Source of the DNA: Myotis daubentonii
Taxonomy: Eukaryota > Chordata > Mammalia > Chiroptera > Vespertilionidae
NCBI RefSeq assembly: GCF_963259705.1
Contig: NC_081840.1
Coordinates: 144,877,549-144,941,548, forward strand
Length of the DNA: 64,000 nucleotides
Direction: 5' to 3'
The position numbers and the translations under genes are program-made. Positions 36,437-48,837 of this stretch are shown here, in pieces (positions within the stretch are counted from its first letter, which is position 1; every line of letters starts with the position of its first letter). Below the pieces are notes generated by a model. It had not been told where the DNA came from. It ran no database searches and was given only the letters and a program-made list of their open reading frames with translations.

Positions 36437-36557
36437 CTGTTCCTAAAACACATAGATAGGAAGGTACTGACATCAGGCCAGGCCTTGAGATATGGTCTCA
36501 TGTTCCCTTCCCATCACTCTGTACTCTCTGTTCCTAGAATACATAGATAGGAAGGTA
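36437..36557. repeat. 30-bp direct repeats in LTR
   Basis: CTGTTCCTA..ACATAGATAGG-type units at 36437-36466 and 36528-36557 match at 28 of 30 positions, 91 bp apart. Direct repeats of this size are typical of enhancer duplications in retroviral U3 regions; the function here is inferred. Confidence 0.8.
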
Positions 36558-36569
36558 GTCACTGTATGA

Positions 36570-36781
36570 AGCTATACTGTGTCGAGAACTAATTATGTAA
36601 ACAAGGCTTTGTAACTTTGTGGTTTTTGCAAATAAAAATGCTATAATTCCTGTAGTCTGGGCTGCAGTTCAGCCTCTGCTTCGGCAGGGTGCTGTAACTG
36701 TAGTCAGCTGGCCAGCTTAATAAAGGCTCTTAAATTTAAATTCTGAGTTGGTGGTCTATCTCGCTGAGTGAACCCATAACA
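36570..36781 (+). mobile_element. Possible inner ERV1-like LTR, sense
   Basis: The plus strand shows an LTR-like 3' end: a TATA-like stretch (GCTATAATTCC, about 36648-36658), AATAAA at 36719-36724, then a U5-like TGGTGGTCTATCTCGCTGAG and a CATAACA end at 36781. The left boundary is uncertain and I found no clean duplication, so it could also be part of the surrounding LTR. Confidence 0.45.
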
Positions 36782-37568
36782 CTGTGCAGATGTTTCTTCC
36801 TTGCAGCGACTGTGTCAAGCAGAAAGGATGGACTGGCTTCCGGCAATCCACAAAACATCAAGAAAGCCCACTGCATGGGAGAACATATTTGCCAATGTTA
36901 TCTCTGATAAGGGTTTAATCTCCAACATTTACTGGGAACTCATACAAGTTAACAATAGGAAGATAAACAACCCAATCAAAAAATGGGCAATGGACCTAAA
37001 TAGATACTTTTTAAAAGAGGACATAAGGAAGGCCAAGAGACATATGAAAACATGCTCAAAGTCACTAATCATCCTAGAGATGCAAATCAAAATGACAATG
37101 AGGTACTATCTCACACCTGTCAGAATGGCTGTCATCAACAAATCAACAAATGACAAGTGCTGGTAAGGATGCAGAGAAAAAGGAACCCTCATGCACTACT
37201 GGTGGGAATGCAGATTGGAGCAGCCACTGTGGAGAACAGTATGGCGTTTCCTCAAAAAACTAAAAATGGAATTCCCATTTGACCCAGTGATCCCACTTCC
37301 AGGAATATATCCTAAGAAACTAGAAACACCAATCAGAAAGGATATATGTATCCCTCTGTTCATAGCAGCACAACTTATAATAGCGAAGATTTGGAAACTG
37401 CCTAAGTGCCCATCAGCAGATGAGTGAATTAGAAAACTGTAGTACATCTACACAATGGAATACTACACTGCAGTAAAAAAGAAGGAATTCTTACCATTTG
37501 CAACATCATGGATGGAGCTGGAGAGCATTATGCTAAATGAAATAAGCCAGTCAAAGAAAGATAAATAA

Positions 37569-37848
37569 CACATGATCTCACTCATTTATGGAATATAATG
37601 AACAACATAAATTGATAGACAAAAACAGATCCACAGACAGAGAAGCATCAATCAGACCGTCAAACCTCAGAGGGAAGGTAGGGGAGGATGGGGATAAGGG
37701 GGAGAGATCAACCAAAGGACTTGTATGCATGCATATAAGCTTAATAAATGGACACAGACACCAGGGGAGTGAGGGCATGAGTGAGGGGTTGGGGGGCAAT
37801 GGTGCGATAAGGACACATTGTAATACCTTAATCAATAAAGAAAAAAAA
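37569..37848 (+). other. L1 3' UTR and A-tail
   Basis: Bat-type L1 3' UTR (ATCTCACTCATTTATGGAAT, GACTTGTATGCATGCATATA, ACCTTAATCAATAAAG), then the A-tail. The same 3' UTR occurs at 3155-3440, showing both came from related L1 subfamilies. Confidence 0.88.
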
Positions 37849-37864
37849 AATAATAAAAATGGTT

Positions 37865-38320
37865 CATTGTCTTTCCTCAAGAAGTTTACAGTCCAAATGT
37901 AATATTGTGAGTTAACTGCTGTGCTAGAGATTTGTCCGAGAGAGACTCTTAATCCAGCCTCAAGAGTAATGGAAGATTTACAACTGGATTACTAGTCGAT
38001 ATAAACTTCAGGACCAAACACCATACATGACTCCAACAGATTCTCAATGATTTTGATGACAATTTCAGCTGATATTTATAGAATGAGCAAGAGTTACACA
38101 GATGATGGTAACAGAAATAGTTTTTCCACAATGTCCAAGGGTAGAGTCTCTAGGGTAAGATCTAGAAAGTGTAAGGCAAGTTTTAGATATGGCTATAATA
38201 CAAAGTGGTGGAAGATCATGAGTGATGATGTTAGATATATATGTAGGAGCATATCTTGATGATTTTTGTAGGTCATGCTAAGAAATATAAACATTTTATA
38301 GATAAACATTAAAGTTCTTA
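37865..38320. other. Single-copy region, no gene recognised
   Basis: Between the L1 and the SPIN-like element. Nothing recognised. Confidence 0.4.
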
Positions 38321-38328
38321 TTTTAAGA

Positions 38329-38655
38329 CAGCGATTCTCAACCTGTGGGTCGCCAACCTGTGGGTCACAACCCCTTTGGGGGTCAAACAACCCTTTCACA
38401 GGGGTTGCCTAAGACCATAGGAAAACACATATATAATTACATATTGTTTTTGTGATTAGTCACTATGCTTTAATTATGTTCAATTTGTAACAATGAAAAT
38501 ACATCCTGCATATCAGATATTTACATTATGATTCATAACAGTGGCAAAATTACAGTTATGAAGTAGCAACGAAAATAATTTTATGTAATATTGGGGGTCA
38601 CAACATGAGGAACTGTATTAAAGGGTCACGGCATTAGGAAGGTTGAGAACCACTG
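38329..38655 (+). mobile_element. SPIN-like non-autonomous hAT DNA transposon
   Basis: Terminal inverted repeats CAGCGATTCTCAACCTGTGG and (3') GTTGAGAACCACTG, and subterminal GACCCCTTTGGGGGTC-type sequence, match the SPIN (Space Invader) hAT family. An 8-bp duplication fits hAT: TTTTAAGA (38321-38328) and CTTTAAGA (38656-38663), 7 of 8 identical. 327 bp, no transposase. A 16-bp stretch near the left end (CAACCTGTGGGTCGC) is tandemly doubled. Confidence 0.85.
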
Positions 38656-38663
38656 CTTTAAGA

Positions 38664-39784
38664 GGTTGAATAAATCAATAATTACATTACAATGTGTGCC
38701 TAGATTACTGCCATGAGAGCACAGAGGAAAGGCAATATAACAAAAATTGACTGTCCAAGAGTACTTACCAAAAATGGGATCCTTGAGCTCTGAATGAACA
38801 AAGGGAAGAAAGATCATCTTTAGGAAAATGCACATCTAAAGATGTGGAGTCATAAAGTAGCATGGTGCTTAAACACTCCAGTATGCCTGAGCCATGGGTG
38901 ATGAAACTAGAGGAATGCAAGGGACCAGACCATGATGATTTCCGCATGGCAAGCTAAGTTGTTGAACTTTATTCCAGAAGGCATGGGAAAATATCAAATA
39001 CTTTAAGCAAGAATATTATATGAGCAGATTTTCATTTTAGAAAGATTTGCATATGGTGTGGCTAAAAAGTTACAAAGCCAGTGAAAATGATTCTCAAAAT
39101 CATGGTACCACCAAGAAGGCATTTTGGAAGTTGAGAAGTATTTCTGGTCACAATAATTAGGAAGCATTATGAATTTTTGGAAGACATAAACGTTGGATAT
39201 CTTGCAATGCTGACAGACCTGAATAAGAAAGACTGTTACTGTACCCAACACTACCTTCTAGTGTCCCATTGAAGATTCAAGTATGTGAAAAATCTTTTCC
39301 AAATTATCTGCATTAGAATCTAATATTATTTCACATATTAAAAACAAAGTGTTTTTCACTGTTTTAATATATACTGAATTTTGCATGAATGCAGGCACAA
39401 CAATTAAGGTAAAATTTTATTTTGTTTTCTTTGGGACTTTGTCAAGAGTTGTTCACCATTTCAGAAAGAAAACAAAAAATCCTCCATCAAGAAAATACTG
39501 CTTGTTACTCCAATAGAGCTCACCTGAATCAGTGAGTTATTATATCTGTTGCATTCACTGTGCTTCCATAGGTGAAGCCCAGCGAATGCAACAGACTCGG
39601 GCTTTGACTTCTTTTCTTCCCCGGCAGCCTTCGCTGTGGCTGAGCCCCAGTTGCACACACACATTCAGCTAATGGCACCTCACCAGGCCTCAGCCTTGCT
39701 CTAAAGAGGGATCTTAGAGAAGATCTAGAAGTCATAAGAGACAATGTGGTAGTCAGTCATGAGTTGGGAAGAGAATTGCATTTG
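38664..39784. other. Mostly single-copy; old repeat fragment near 38940-39060
   Basis: AGTTGTTGAACTTTATTCCAGAAGGCATGG resembles the unnamed old repeat also hinted at 10.3 kb and 49.1 kb. A GC-richer CpG-containing patch lies at 39575-39670. No gene supported. Confidence 0.4.
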
Positions 39785-39985
39785 AACAGTGGCTCTCAAA
39801 CTGAAGTATGCATCAGGATCAGAATTAGCTAAGTTGATGAATTTTAAAGGCTGATTCTCAAGCTCCACCCGCTGAAAATCAGGGTCATATAGTCTGGGGT
39901 AGGGCCAAGGAGTTTGAATTTTTAACAAGTTCCCAAGGGCAGTCTGATCAGATGTTTAGACCTTGGAACACCCTTGGGGGACCAT
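39785..39985 (+). mobile_element. MER5A-like hAT-Charlie remnant
   Basis: CAGTGGCTCTCAAACTGAAG start, GGATCAGAATTAG, CTCCACCCGCTGAAAATC, TAGTCTGGGGTAGGGCC, TTTTTAACAAGTTCCC, in the MER5A order. An old non-autonomous DNA transposon. Confidence 0.75.
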
Positions 39986-41994
39986 CACATTGGGTAATGT
40001 CTAAGGTCTCCTCTAAACCTAACATCCTATGACCCTATCAAGACTATGGCAAAAGGAGTGAGAGACGACTCTCCATTCCCTGACAAGGACCACCAAAGCT
40101 CTAAGCATCTGACCTGACTCCCACAAAAGCGACCACATGAGTCACGTGTGTGAGTGACAACACAACATATGCTGTAAGCAACTGACAAAGTAACAACATT
40201 GTTGTTACTTACACAAAGTACCACCTTTAGTATTCACACACATCTATATAAAGGTCAATGATCAAAAAAAAAAAAAGACTCAAAATGTTTAATGTACACA
40301 TAGCAGGTGTATAAGAAATAAAGTTTTGCCAAACTGCACTAAAATTTACTCCATGACAAGAGTGGGGCATTTTCTCCATGGCTGTCATAGATTTCATGGA
40401 TCCTGAGAAATCCAGCCATTTTTAGAAATCCCATGAAATTTACCTTTTCACTCAAATCCACATGAAATCAAAATTTTTCCCTACGAGTCCCCATAAAATT
40501 GGCACATTTCCTCAGAAGACCCCATGAAATTATAAAGAATATTGCAGATTCTTTGCTTCTAGCCTTGTCACACATCTTAAAGAGACAGGTTAGATTCCAG
40601 AATTATATTATTTTTTATTGATATTTACCTAAAATTATTATGAAAAATAAGATAGAAGTTGTTTCCAAATGAAATTAGAACTTGGACCTACTTTGCCTAA
40701 CCAGAAAATATAAGGCATAATCTCTTCAAATTAAGCATGAGTAAATATTCCAGGAAACTGACAGAAATATAAAGTGGGCCCAATTTGTTTCTTAAGTAAA
40801 ATTATCATTGTTACTCATTTTCTAATTGCTCTTTGAAAATAAAGAGACTTTATATAAACTTTGATAGTGCAAATATTTGTGGTAAACTTTCTGAAGTTAG
40901 GAAGTAATGAATGAAAGGACTAACCCAGTTGTTTACACATTCACAAAACTGTGCAGTGTTCAAGGCAAAATGTTTATCCCCCAAAAGCACAAAGTTGCAT
41001 GCTCATCTACGGGTTTGCAATGGCACACAATGTCATTGATGGCATCCTGCTTTATAGATCTAATGAGATCCTGAATGTGCAAGCACAGACTATATCGTGC
41101 TTTGGAAACAGAATAGTTAGGTGGGAGGGTTTTCAGATTTAGTGAGAAAAAATGTGAACATTATAATAAATAAAAATATAGATATTTCTGCTAAAGTAGC
41201 ACACATATTCCAATTAATGTGAAGTGAATACTCAGGTCTTTTAAAAAGAAAGAGTGAACATGAAAAAAACTTTTAAAAGGGCATCACAGCAACTCAAAGC
41301 AAAATTGCAACAGATAGATGGCTTTCAATTATGACTATTCATTATGAAAATAAAAGAAACATACAGGTTCTATATTCCTATAGTAATCATTAAATCTCAC
41401 CCTCCTGCTTTTGCTTCAATATTGATCCCCTGGGATTGTTAAATAAAACACGCTCTCTGGTTCAAATCTGTATGGACACACTTAAAATGCCGTTTCCTGA
41501 ATGTGAGCCAGTATTCCACTGACAGGAAGGAAGTTGTGCTGCAGACCTATCCTCCTGAATGGCAATTGACCTAACAGAAATTCGAAGCTGCCTTCACACT
41601 TTCATTTTGAATCATGTGAATATTTACTCTTTTATTAGATCCATCATCATAATCACAAGTCCAGAAAGATGCTGGGCATGGCCACAGAACTCAGTATAAT
41701 GGGGAGTTACTCCAAGCTGCCAGCTATAAATTTTAGCAACATGTATATCTTCCCCCAAATAGACAGATGCAACTACAGGGGGGAGAGAGAAATTTAGCTT
41801 GTTCTGATATTTGGAATTCTGATTCTCATCTAGATGGAAGAGACTGTGCTGGTAAAAACATCAGTGTAGACAGAAAAGTGGCTCTCCACCAACATTGATT
41901 GGATTCCCCTGTAGGTTAATCAATCTGCAGCTGAATTAACTTTCTTTCTACTGTGATGATAACCTCCCCAGCTCTCTGCTACCACAGCAGATCA
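39986..41994. other. Single-copy region, no gene recognised
   Basis: About 2 kb AT-rich. It contains a 31-bp periodic stretch (listed separately). No coding or RNA gene supported. Confidence 0.45.
40430..40550. repeat. Degenerate ~31-bp periodic repeat (about 4 units)
   Basis: CCCATGAAATT-like cores start near 40430, 40459, 40490 and 40521, 29-31 bp apart, each followed by different pyrimidine-rich sequence. The units are weakly similar outside the core. Confidence 0.55.
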
Positions 41995-42195
41995 AACATG
42001 GGCTTGGAAATCAGAGGAGCGGGGTTCTAATCCTTATTTCGCTATTAAATAACATGTGACTGTGCACCTCAGTTAACCTCTTTGAGCTTCATTTTCCTTA
42101 TCTGTAAAATGGGGACAGTAATCCTTGGTTTGACAAGTTTTCTGAGTTTTAGTCAAACTCATAGCACGTTTGGAACTGAAAAGTGCTGTGTGCCT
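41995..42195 (+). mobile_element. MIR
   Basis: GGGCTTGGAAATCAGAGGAGC, GGGTTCTAATCC, CACCTCAGTTAACCTCTTTGAGC, TTTTCCTTATCTGTAAAATGGGG. A clear MIR core. Confidence 0.82.
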
Positions 42196-43282
42196 ATAAA
42201 AGCTTTCCCTTGAAGGACATTCAGCGAGCAGAGGGCCTCCAGGAGCATACTCCTGAAACCTTAGCCAAGGGGCGTCCCTCAGGTACTTTCAGCATGCCCA
42301 ATATTTGCAGTGAGCAAAGGGAACACATATATCTGTCAGCAAACCACCTTTTAGGCCTCAGATTTCTAATCTAGAAACAATCTGGGTAGTGAAATTGAAA
42401 TTTATGTTTCTCATGTTATAAGAGGTTTTGAACAGGAAGTGTTTAAAACAAACAAATATAAACCGTTGGTACAATGTCAGTAATTCAGAACTTCTGACCT
42501 GTTGATCAATTAGTCTAGTCCTTGGATCTGTTTAATAGAATGTAACAAGATTTGGTTATCGTCCTCAAGTCCCCGGTTAGGAAGTGCTGGAGTAGACTTG
42601 AACCCAAGTGGTCTTAATCACCATGTCATAAGGTCTCATGAGGCTCTTGTCAAATGAGAATGGCTTCTAAAAAGCTTTGTTAAAAAACATGGTTATCTGT
42701 CATTTCTTTTTATTAACAAAGAGATAATTTGATGATGGAGAGTCGTATTTGGGGATGGTTAAGGAACACTTACATAAAGGTAAAGCACAAATACTATTTA
42801 GCAAATGCAGTTAAGGTTAAGGATTATTGTAATAAGGAATTTTGTAACTACTCAAAGGTGAAATTGCTACTGTTGTATGTTTTCCATATGCTTTTGTCTA
42901 AAAAAAACAAATAAACATACAACAACAAAAACCCACAGGCTGTCATAAAGTCCCAGATGCTCACATGTAGAATCTCTGTGCCCAAAGAATTAAAGCTGTG
43001 AAATGGAGTGTGGACTATGAAATGACTGGCCCATAGAAATGCCACTCATCCCATTGCCAGGGACAATTGGTGTTTCTCCAAAGGTACAGGACTACTTATA
43101 TCTGACTTGAGACATTTAAATAAAATTATTGCTTGGTTGAGTTGTCTCAAAGTCTGTGGGTCACACAAAATCCCCAATTCACAAATCCTAAAATTTGATG
43201 ATATTATAAATGAAGCATAAGTATGGCACAAATAATGCTGAATTCATCTGTAGAGTTTAAAATATAGTTGGTTAATATACTT

Positions 43283-43285
<3 letters not shown>
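42196..43285. other. Single-copy region, no gene recognised
   Basis: Nothing recognised. Short open frames look random. Confidence 0.45.

Positions 43286-43331
<46 letters not shown>
43286..43331. repeat. (AT)n microsatellite
   Basis: Uninterrupted AT run. Confidence 0.97.
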
Positions 43332-43334
<3 letters not shown>

Positions 43335-46300
43335 TTTATAACATCATCAATATCTTGGGATTTTTATTTAGTATAAAAACACATTTGATAATGCATCCAC
43401 TCACTAATTTGAAGCCCTACTTTGTACCAGGCAACAAGCTAGGTTCTGAAAATTTAGATATTACCATGATGCCCCTGCCTCCTACCCTGCTGTCCTCAAG
43501 GTAATTCCAGGAGAGTGAGGTAGATAGAAGTCAGCCATCAGGCAACTGAAATGGGATATGTAATTAAAATGTTGCATGGTGCTATACCTGTTGCCTCAGG
43601 AGTGGATTAGCAAGGATTGATGCCTCTCTTTTCATCTAAGAGGTAACTGGGCTTAAATCAGGATGCTGGTACCACACATAAAAAGGCTAGCAACTAGGCA
43701 GAATACTCTGGCATGTAGAGGCTGTGGGTGGAGGGTTCAATAAGAAGGAGCTGAGGAAGGGCCAGAACTCAAGCTAAAGTAGATCTCCGGGTCAGGAAAC
43801 TGTAATGAGTAGGCTGCTGAGGAGTCCATAGGTAAACCCCAAAGAAGTGCAATCACATGGAAGCCTTGCCACACAGATGGTGTCTATGACCAGTTGAAGA
43901 CTGCCGGGGGGGTGGGGGGAGCAATGACTGACAGTGGTCTACAGCAGAGTCCATTAAGAACTAACACCCCTGTGTCAAATCCTTCCTGCCGATTTCAACA
44001 CAAATCCAAACGATGAGGGGAGGAGTTGAGTAGCACATAAGCTCACCCCCCAAATCCAATTATTGGTCAAACCTGGGCTGGAGAGAAGAACGTGTTACAT
44101 TGGGTATGAGGTTGTAATTTTAAATATGACTGGATTGATCTTTTTTATGAGACCTGAAAATGACCAGCCAGCCATGGTATTCTCCTGAGAAGTTACTGGA
44201 TGGGAAAACCATTTGGAGGTGGTTATTTGAGAAATAATAAAACTGTATTTTCTTTGTAACTGTGGTGGAGTTGGGACCATTCAAAATAATAATGTTACTG
44301 ATGTAATTAGGTAATAATAATAATAGGAAGAAAGCAAAGGAAGGCCAGATATTATAAGCATGGTCATCTGGGCAACTTCACCAGGAAGCTACAATGTTAT
44401 ACTCCCCAGGGAACCATTGGCTCATTCCCTGCAGGTCACTGGGGGAAGGGGTCCAACAAAGGGGAGATGGATGTATACACAGTGAAGTTGGGGTGATGTT
44501 GGGAAGATGCTTGCTTATCAGTCTAGTCTGGAACAAAATTAATTGGCTAGAGGGTGTGGAGCCACTGCAAACTTGTGAAATCATAGGTTAAAATCCATAG
44601 GAATTCTCTCTCTCTTGTTCCTCTGGCTTTGCTCATGCTTCCTTGAACTCAGCCCTATTCCCTCCATAGCCATGTGAACCTGACACACAATTGACTGCAG
44701 ATGGGAACACAAGTTAAGCCAGCCAGATGTTGGACTGGACTGTGCAAATTTGGAGGAGAAACTCTAGACACTGGCTTTAACCCTAGTTCTGCTAGAGACA
44801 AATGGGACTTTTTTTGGTGGGATGGTGGGGGATAGGATCTCAAAAACTCAGGGGGTTAATTTCACGCATCTAAATATCACTCATTCTCCCATGTGAGCCT
44901 CAGAAAATTCCTTTTCTCCTGATATCCCAAGAAGCCCACTACCACTAGTCACAGGTGGGGACACAGAGAACTCCCCACTGATAACAGTAGCCATAAGTGT
45001 GGTAAATACGATATTGGTATAAACAAGGATATAATAAGAGTACTTACAAGGAACAACTAGCATCATATTGGAATAACAAAGAAGTCTCAGAAATGTTTAT
45101 GGTTATGGGCAGATTATCACCTCAGTTAACCTCCCTAAGTGTTTTTTTGTTTTGTTTTTTTGTAAACTTACTTGAGTCAAAAGTCATTGAGTTAGGTTAA
45201 TTTTGTTCTTAACTCTAGATCAGTGAGTTTTAAAATAGCAAAGGCCTTGCTTTACATAATGCATAGTCTAATGTATTAATATATTTTTTTAATAAGTGAG
45301 TTCCACTTTGGACAGTCGTGACTTCATTCCTTTAACTTGCTGACTCACTTTAAAGCATTTTGAGGGTGGAGAGGTTTGTTCTCCAGTTGTAAAGAGAAAT
45401 GTGAGTGCCTAATGGAAGCATAGATTTCAAAAACCATGTCATTTGGCTTATTTGTATCAGGAGGGGAAAAGGAAGGTAAGCAGAACAAAAGGACACCTAG
45501 AAGACATTCTGAGGGACACCAGAGCCAGCACTTCAACTGACTTCCCACGGAGCTGCTGCAGTTTCATATGCATTAGAATGGACGCTGGGCCTGAGGAGGG
45601 GATGCTAATCCTGGCCTCATTGTTCACCACCAGGTGTGCCTAAGTGGCTCCTGCTCACTGGCACTCGCCTCTCCCCTTCCCACTGTCTAGTGTGCTTCCA
45701 AGAGACACTTCCAGGAACTGAAACAAAGAAGTTGCTTCCTTCCTTTCATTCTTAGTTTCTTTTGCCTGATTTTTTTTAAATCTTTGGATCCCTTTGTCTT
45801 GTACCATGTGACCATGACTATAAGAAGTGAAATTCAAACCCCCTGACACTAGAGTGACTAAAAAGAATAGATTCTTGAACCAAAAGCAGCCATTTTATTC
45901 AGGAAGCTTTTAGCATGCCTTTCTCTGAGGACGCTTTTACTTTCCTATAATTAAGAGATTTCAAAACCTGGAAAACATGAATGGTTCTTGCTCATATATG
46001 CACGTGTACACCCAGAATGACTCATGTGCTGCTTTGTGCAATGGACCAAAATGTATTCCTTCACAGTTTAGAGTTCAGTTTTCTCGTCTTCACTTCTTGC
46101 AAAGCCTGGTCCAAGCTGTACACTGAGTGTTCAAAAGTGACTTTATATGCTACAGTTATTTCAACTGAAAAAAATTATTTTTAAGTTGGAATAATAAAAT
46201 TGTCTGATTTCACAAACTGAAACTTATTTTAGCTATAAAGTGCTATTACATTTTTAGCATCTCCTGTAAATTTACTTGTAATTTAGGAAACTGCTATTGT

Positions 46301-46373
46301 TTAGCACTTAGCAATATAAACTAGTAGCAATAGCTTTTTTACCATCACAGATAATTAAAATTTAATGTAGTTC
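43332..46373. other. Long single-copy region, no gene recognised
   Basis: About 3 kb. The piece at 43380-43470 (CTTTGTACCAGGCAACAAGCTAGG) looks like an old interspersed repeat of uncertain family. Otherwise no repeats, splice signals or coding frames stand out. Confidence 0.45.
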
Positions 46374-46381
46374 ACATTATA

Positions 46382-46587
46382 TTTTATTGATTTTTTACAG
46401 AGAGGACGGGAGAGAGATAGAGAGTTAGAAACATCGATGAGAGAGAAACATCGATCAGCTGCCTCCTGCACATCTCCCACTGGGGGTGTGCCCGCAACCC
46501 AGGTACATGCCCCTGACCGGAATCGAACCTGGGACCTTTCAGTCCGCAGGCCGACGCTCTATCCACCGAGCCAAACCAGTTTTGGCA
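46382..46587 (-). mobile_element. Ves SINE, antisense, well preserved
   Basis: The complement shows intact box A (GGCTCGGTGGATAGAGCG at about 46573-46556) and box B (GGTTCGATTCC, 46529-46519). Flanked by ACATTATA at 46374-46381 and 46588-46595. It retains several CpGs, so it is fairly young. Confidence 0.94.
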
Positions 46588-47089
46588 ACATTATATAATC
46601 AGGTATTCCCTTCTGTTAAAATTATTACAATTCAACAGTATAATTTAAACGCACAATGTGAATAATGCAAAAATATTTGAAATGCAATGTTAAGAAAGAG
46701 TATGTTAGATACAAATAAAGTATATTTTTATGTCACAACAGTTATCAGATATATTAAATGAAAAAATACTCTGGTTTTAAAGTTTGCATAGTACAGCCTT
46801 CTTATATTCTTGCTCTTGGGTTTTGTTTTGCTTTGATTTGTTTGGCAAAAAAAAAATAATAATAATAATAAAGAAGAAGAAGAAGGAAAGAAAAACATAG
46901 TGACTCTCACACTTCCAGTTACAAGTTTGGAAAAAGTGATTCAACTGTAGTTGTTAAGTTTAACTACCTAACCAATGCATATTAATAGGAAACAGCTTTA
47001 ATAGTAATGACCAACAACCAAAAAAGAAGAAGAAACCTCATGTTAGATGTAATTTTGCACTTTGGATAATAAATTGGACTTTCCTCGAG
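46588..47089. other. Unassigned; (AAT)n/(GAA)n at 46855-46886
   Basis: AT-rich sequence with a short trinucleotide microsatellite; no gene. Confidence 0.5.
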
Positions 47090-47655
47090 TTAAACATACA
47101 TTTACTAAACAACCCAGCAAATCTACTCCAAATTATCTATCCCTGTACCCAAAAATAAAAGTCATGGCCACATAAAGAGTAATGTCAATGTTCACAGCTG
47201 CACCATTCTAAGTTTAAAAGCAATGGAGATGATTCAAATGTCCATCATGACAATGAATAACAAAACATACTGGTATACCCATGTGACAGAGTATTACTCA
47301 ACAATGAAAATGGAATGAATCACTGAAACATGCAGCAACACAAAACCTCAGAAACATTACACTAAGTAAAAGAAGCCACACAGAGGATGGTGTAGAGTAT
47401 GATTACATTTATGTGGAATTTCTAGAAACAGAAAAACTACAGCAACAGAGAAATCAGTGTTTGTCTAGGGCTCATGATGAGTGAGAATTAGCTGAAATGG
47501 TCATTAAGGAAATTTGGGGGGTGATGAAAATGTTGTAAAACCAGATTGTATTGCTGATGGGACAATTCTAAATTTTATACAACTCCATCAAAGTGTACAC
47601 ATGAAATCAGTAGATTTTATGGTAAATTACATATGCATAGAGCTTTAAAAAAAAT
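47090..47655 (+). mobile_element. Old L1 (L1M-type) 3' end
   Basis: ATAAAAGTCATGGCCACATAAAG, TTCACAGCTGCACCATTC, CAAATGTCCATCATGACAATGAATAA, GTGACAGAGTATTACTCAACAATG, ATGATTACATTTATGTGGAATTTCTAGAA and the 3' UTR TACAACTCCATCAAAGTGTACAC follow an ancient L1M 3' end. Confidence 0.75.
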
Positions 47656-48657
47656 CTAGGCTTCTTCTATTGTCCTGCTACTGCCTCAGATATTTCTTGA
47701 CTCTTTATTCATGATCAGAGTAGAACATTTTTCATATTGTGATCTTCTACTGAAAACTCACCCAAGTGTAACAGTTCTTGATATCTCTCTCTTTTGTCTT
47801 CTTGGCTGCTCGTTGACTCAATCATTCAATTATTTAACAAAACTATATTGAGCATCTACCAAGTGTTAAACCCTCCCAGGTGCTGAAAATGCAAGATGAA
47901 TAAGTCATCTCCTAATGTTCTTCTTTTCTTCTCATTATAAATTTGATCTTCATTTTATTGCCATGCTTACCCTATCTTCCCTATTTTTACTCACTATCTT
48001 ATTTAGGTTAGTAATTTGTAAGTTGGTTCAAGGCTTTACAGAAGTGCTATCTTGAAGTGTCAATCTTTTATGGTTAATGACTATAGCTTTAAAACGCTTA
48101 ACCAATTCAAAACTTAGTAATCTATAAAAGTATTTCGTCAATGGATTCTTCCAAAACACACACCAAGAAACACTACTGGTTTAGGACAAAGACTTTTACT
48201 TTACTCAGCAATACCAACTTTATTGTCCCCATCATTGACAAGCTAAGGCAATTCTGGGTTTGTGTAAAGGTTGCACTCCACTCCAAAGAACTGACTCCCA
48301 AGCCTGATTTGGAGATGTCCCTAAATCCAACTCTGGCATTTGGAATAAAATCTAATTTCCAAATTAAGTATAGTGAATTTAAGTAGTGTCCAGAAACTAT
48401 TTAGATTAATTATATTTCCTAGATGTATTGATTCACTCTTCTACAAAAATCTGTTCCTAATAACTCTTGTGCACTAAACATCAAGCTATATACTGGTATG
48501 CACAATAAGTCTAGAGTTCACCCTCAAAGTGTTTACAAGGTAAAATGATAAGAGCAAGACAATAAAAGCATATACAGAGAATAAAAACTATATACATAGT
48601 ATTACATACATAGAACTTTCTCTAAAATTGAGCCAATTTTCAAAAACCAGGTAGGAT
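47656..48657. other. Mostly single-copy; old repeat hint at 47800-47900
   Basis: TATTGAGCATCTACCAAGTGTTAAA..GGTGCTGAAAATGCAAGATGAATAAG has the look of an old interspersed repeat. No gene seen. Confidence 0.4.
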
Positions 48658-48785
48658 AGCCTTGCCAAGTAGCTCAGGTGGGTAAAAAGTGCCATTCCTG
48701 TAAATCAAGGTTGTGGGTTTGATCTCTGGTCAAGACACATACAGGAGTCAACCAATGAATGAAAAAATAAGTGGAACAACAAATT

Positions 48786-48837
<52 letters not shown>

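Larger units (their letters stand above)
35851..36845 (-). mobile_element. Endogenous retroviral LTR sequence in L1 ORF2 (probably nested LTRs)
   Basis: About 1 kb of non-L1 DNA flanked by ATCCAC at 35845-35850 and 36846-36851, a 6-bp duplication typical of ERV2-like (beta-type) insertion. The minus strand starts TGCCGGAAGCC and has an AATAAA at 35982-35977 about 130 bp before its end, as in an LTR R/U5. The very end is non-canonical (..CCCCAGGT). No gag, pol or env coding is seen. A second LTR seems nested inside on the plus strand. Confidence 0.7.
32826..37568 (+). pseudogene. L1 ORF2 (endonuclease/reverse transcriptase), broken
   Basis: The ATG at 32826 starts the endonuclease domain (SIITLNVNGLNAPIKRHR). 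Stops and shifts follow early. The RT domain is legible at 34661-34882 ([16 protein letters not shown]) and 34880-35437 ([13 protein letters not shown]; the FADD catalytic motif is kept; [23 protein letters not shown]). An in-frame TAA falls just before FADD, at about 34880. LTR sequence splits the gene at 35851-36845. C-terminal cysteine-rich/tail sequence resumes at 37191 ([20 protein letters not shown]). Confidence 0.9.
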
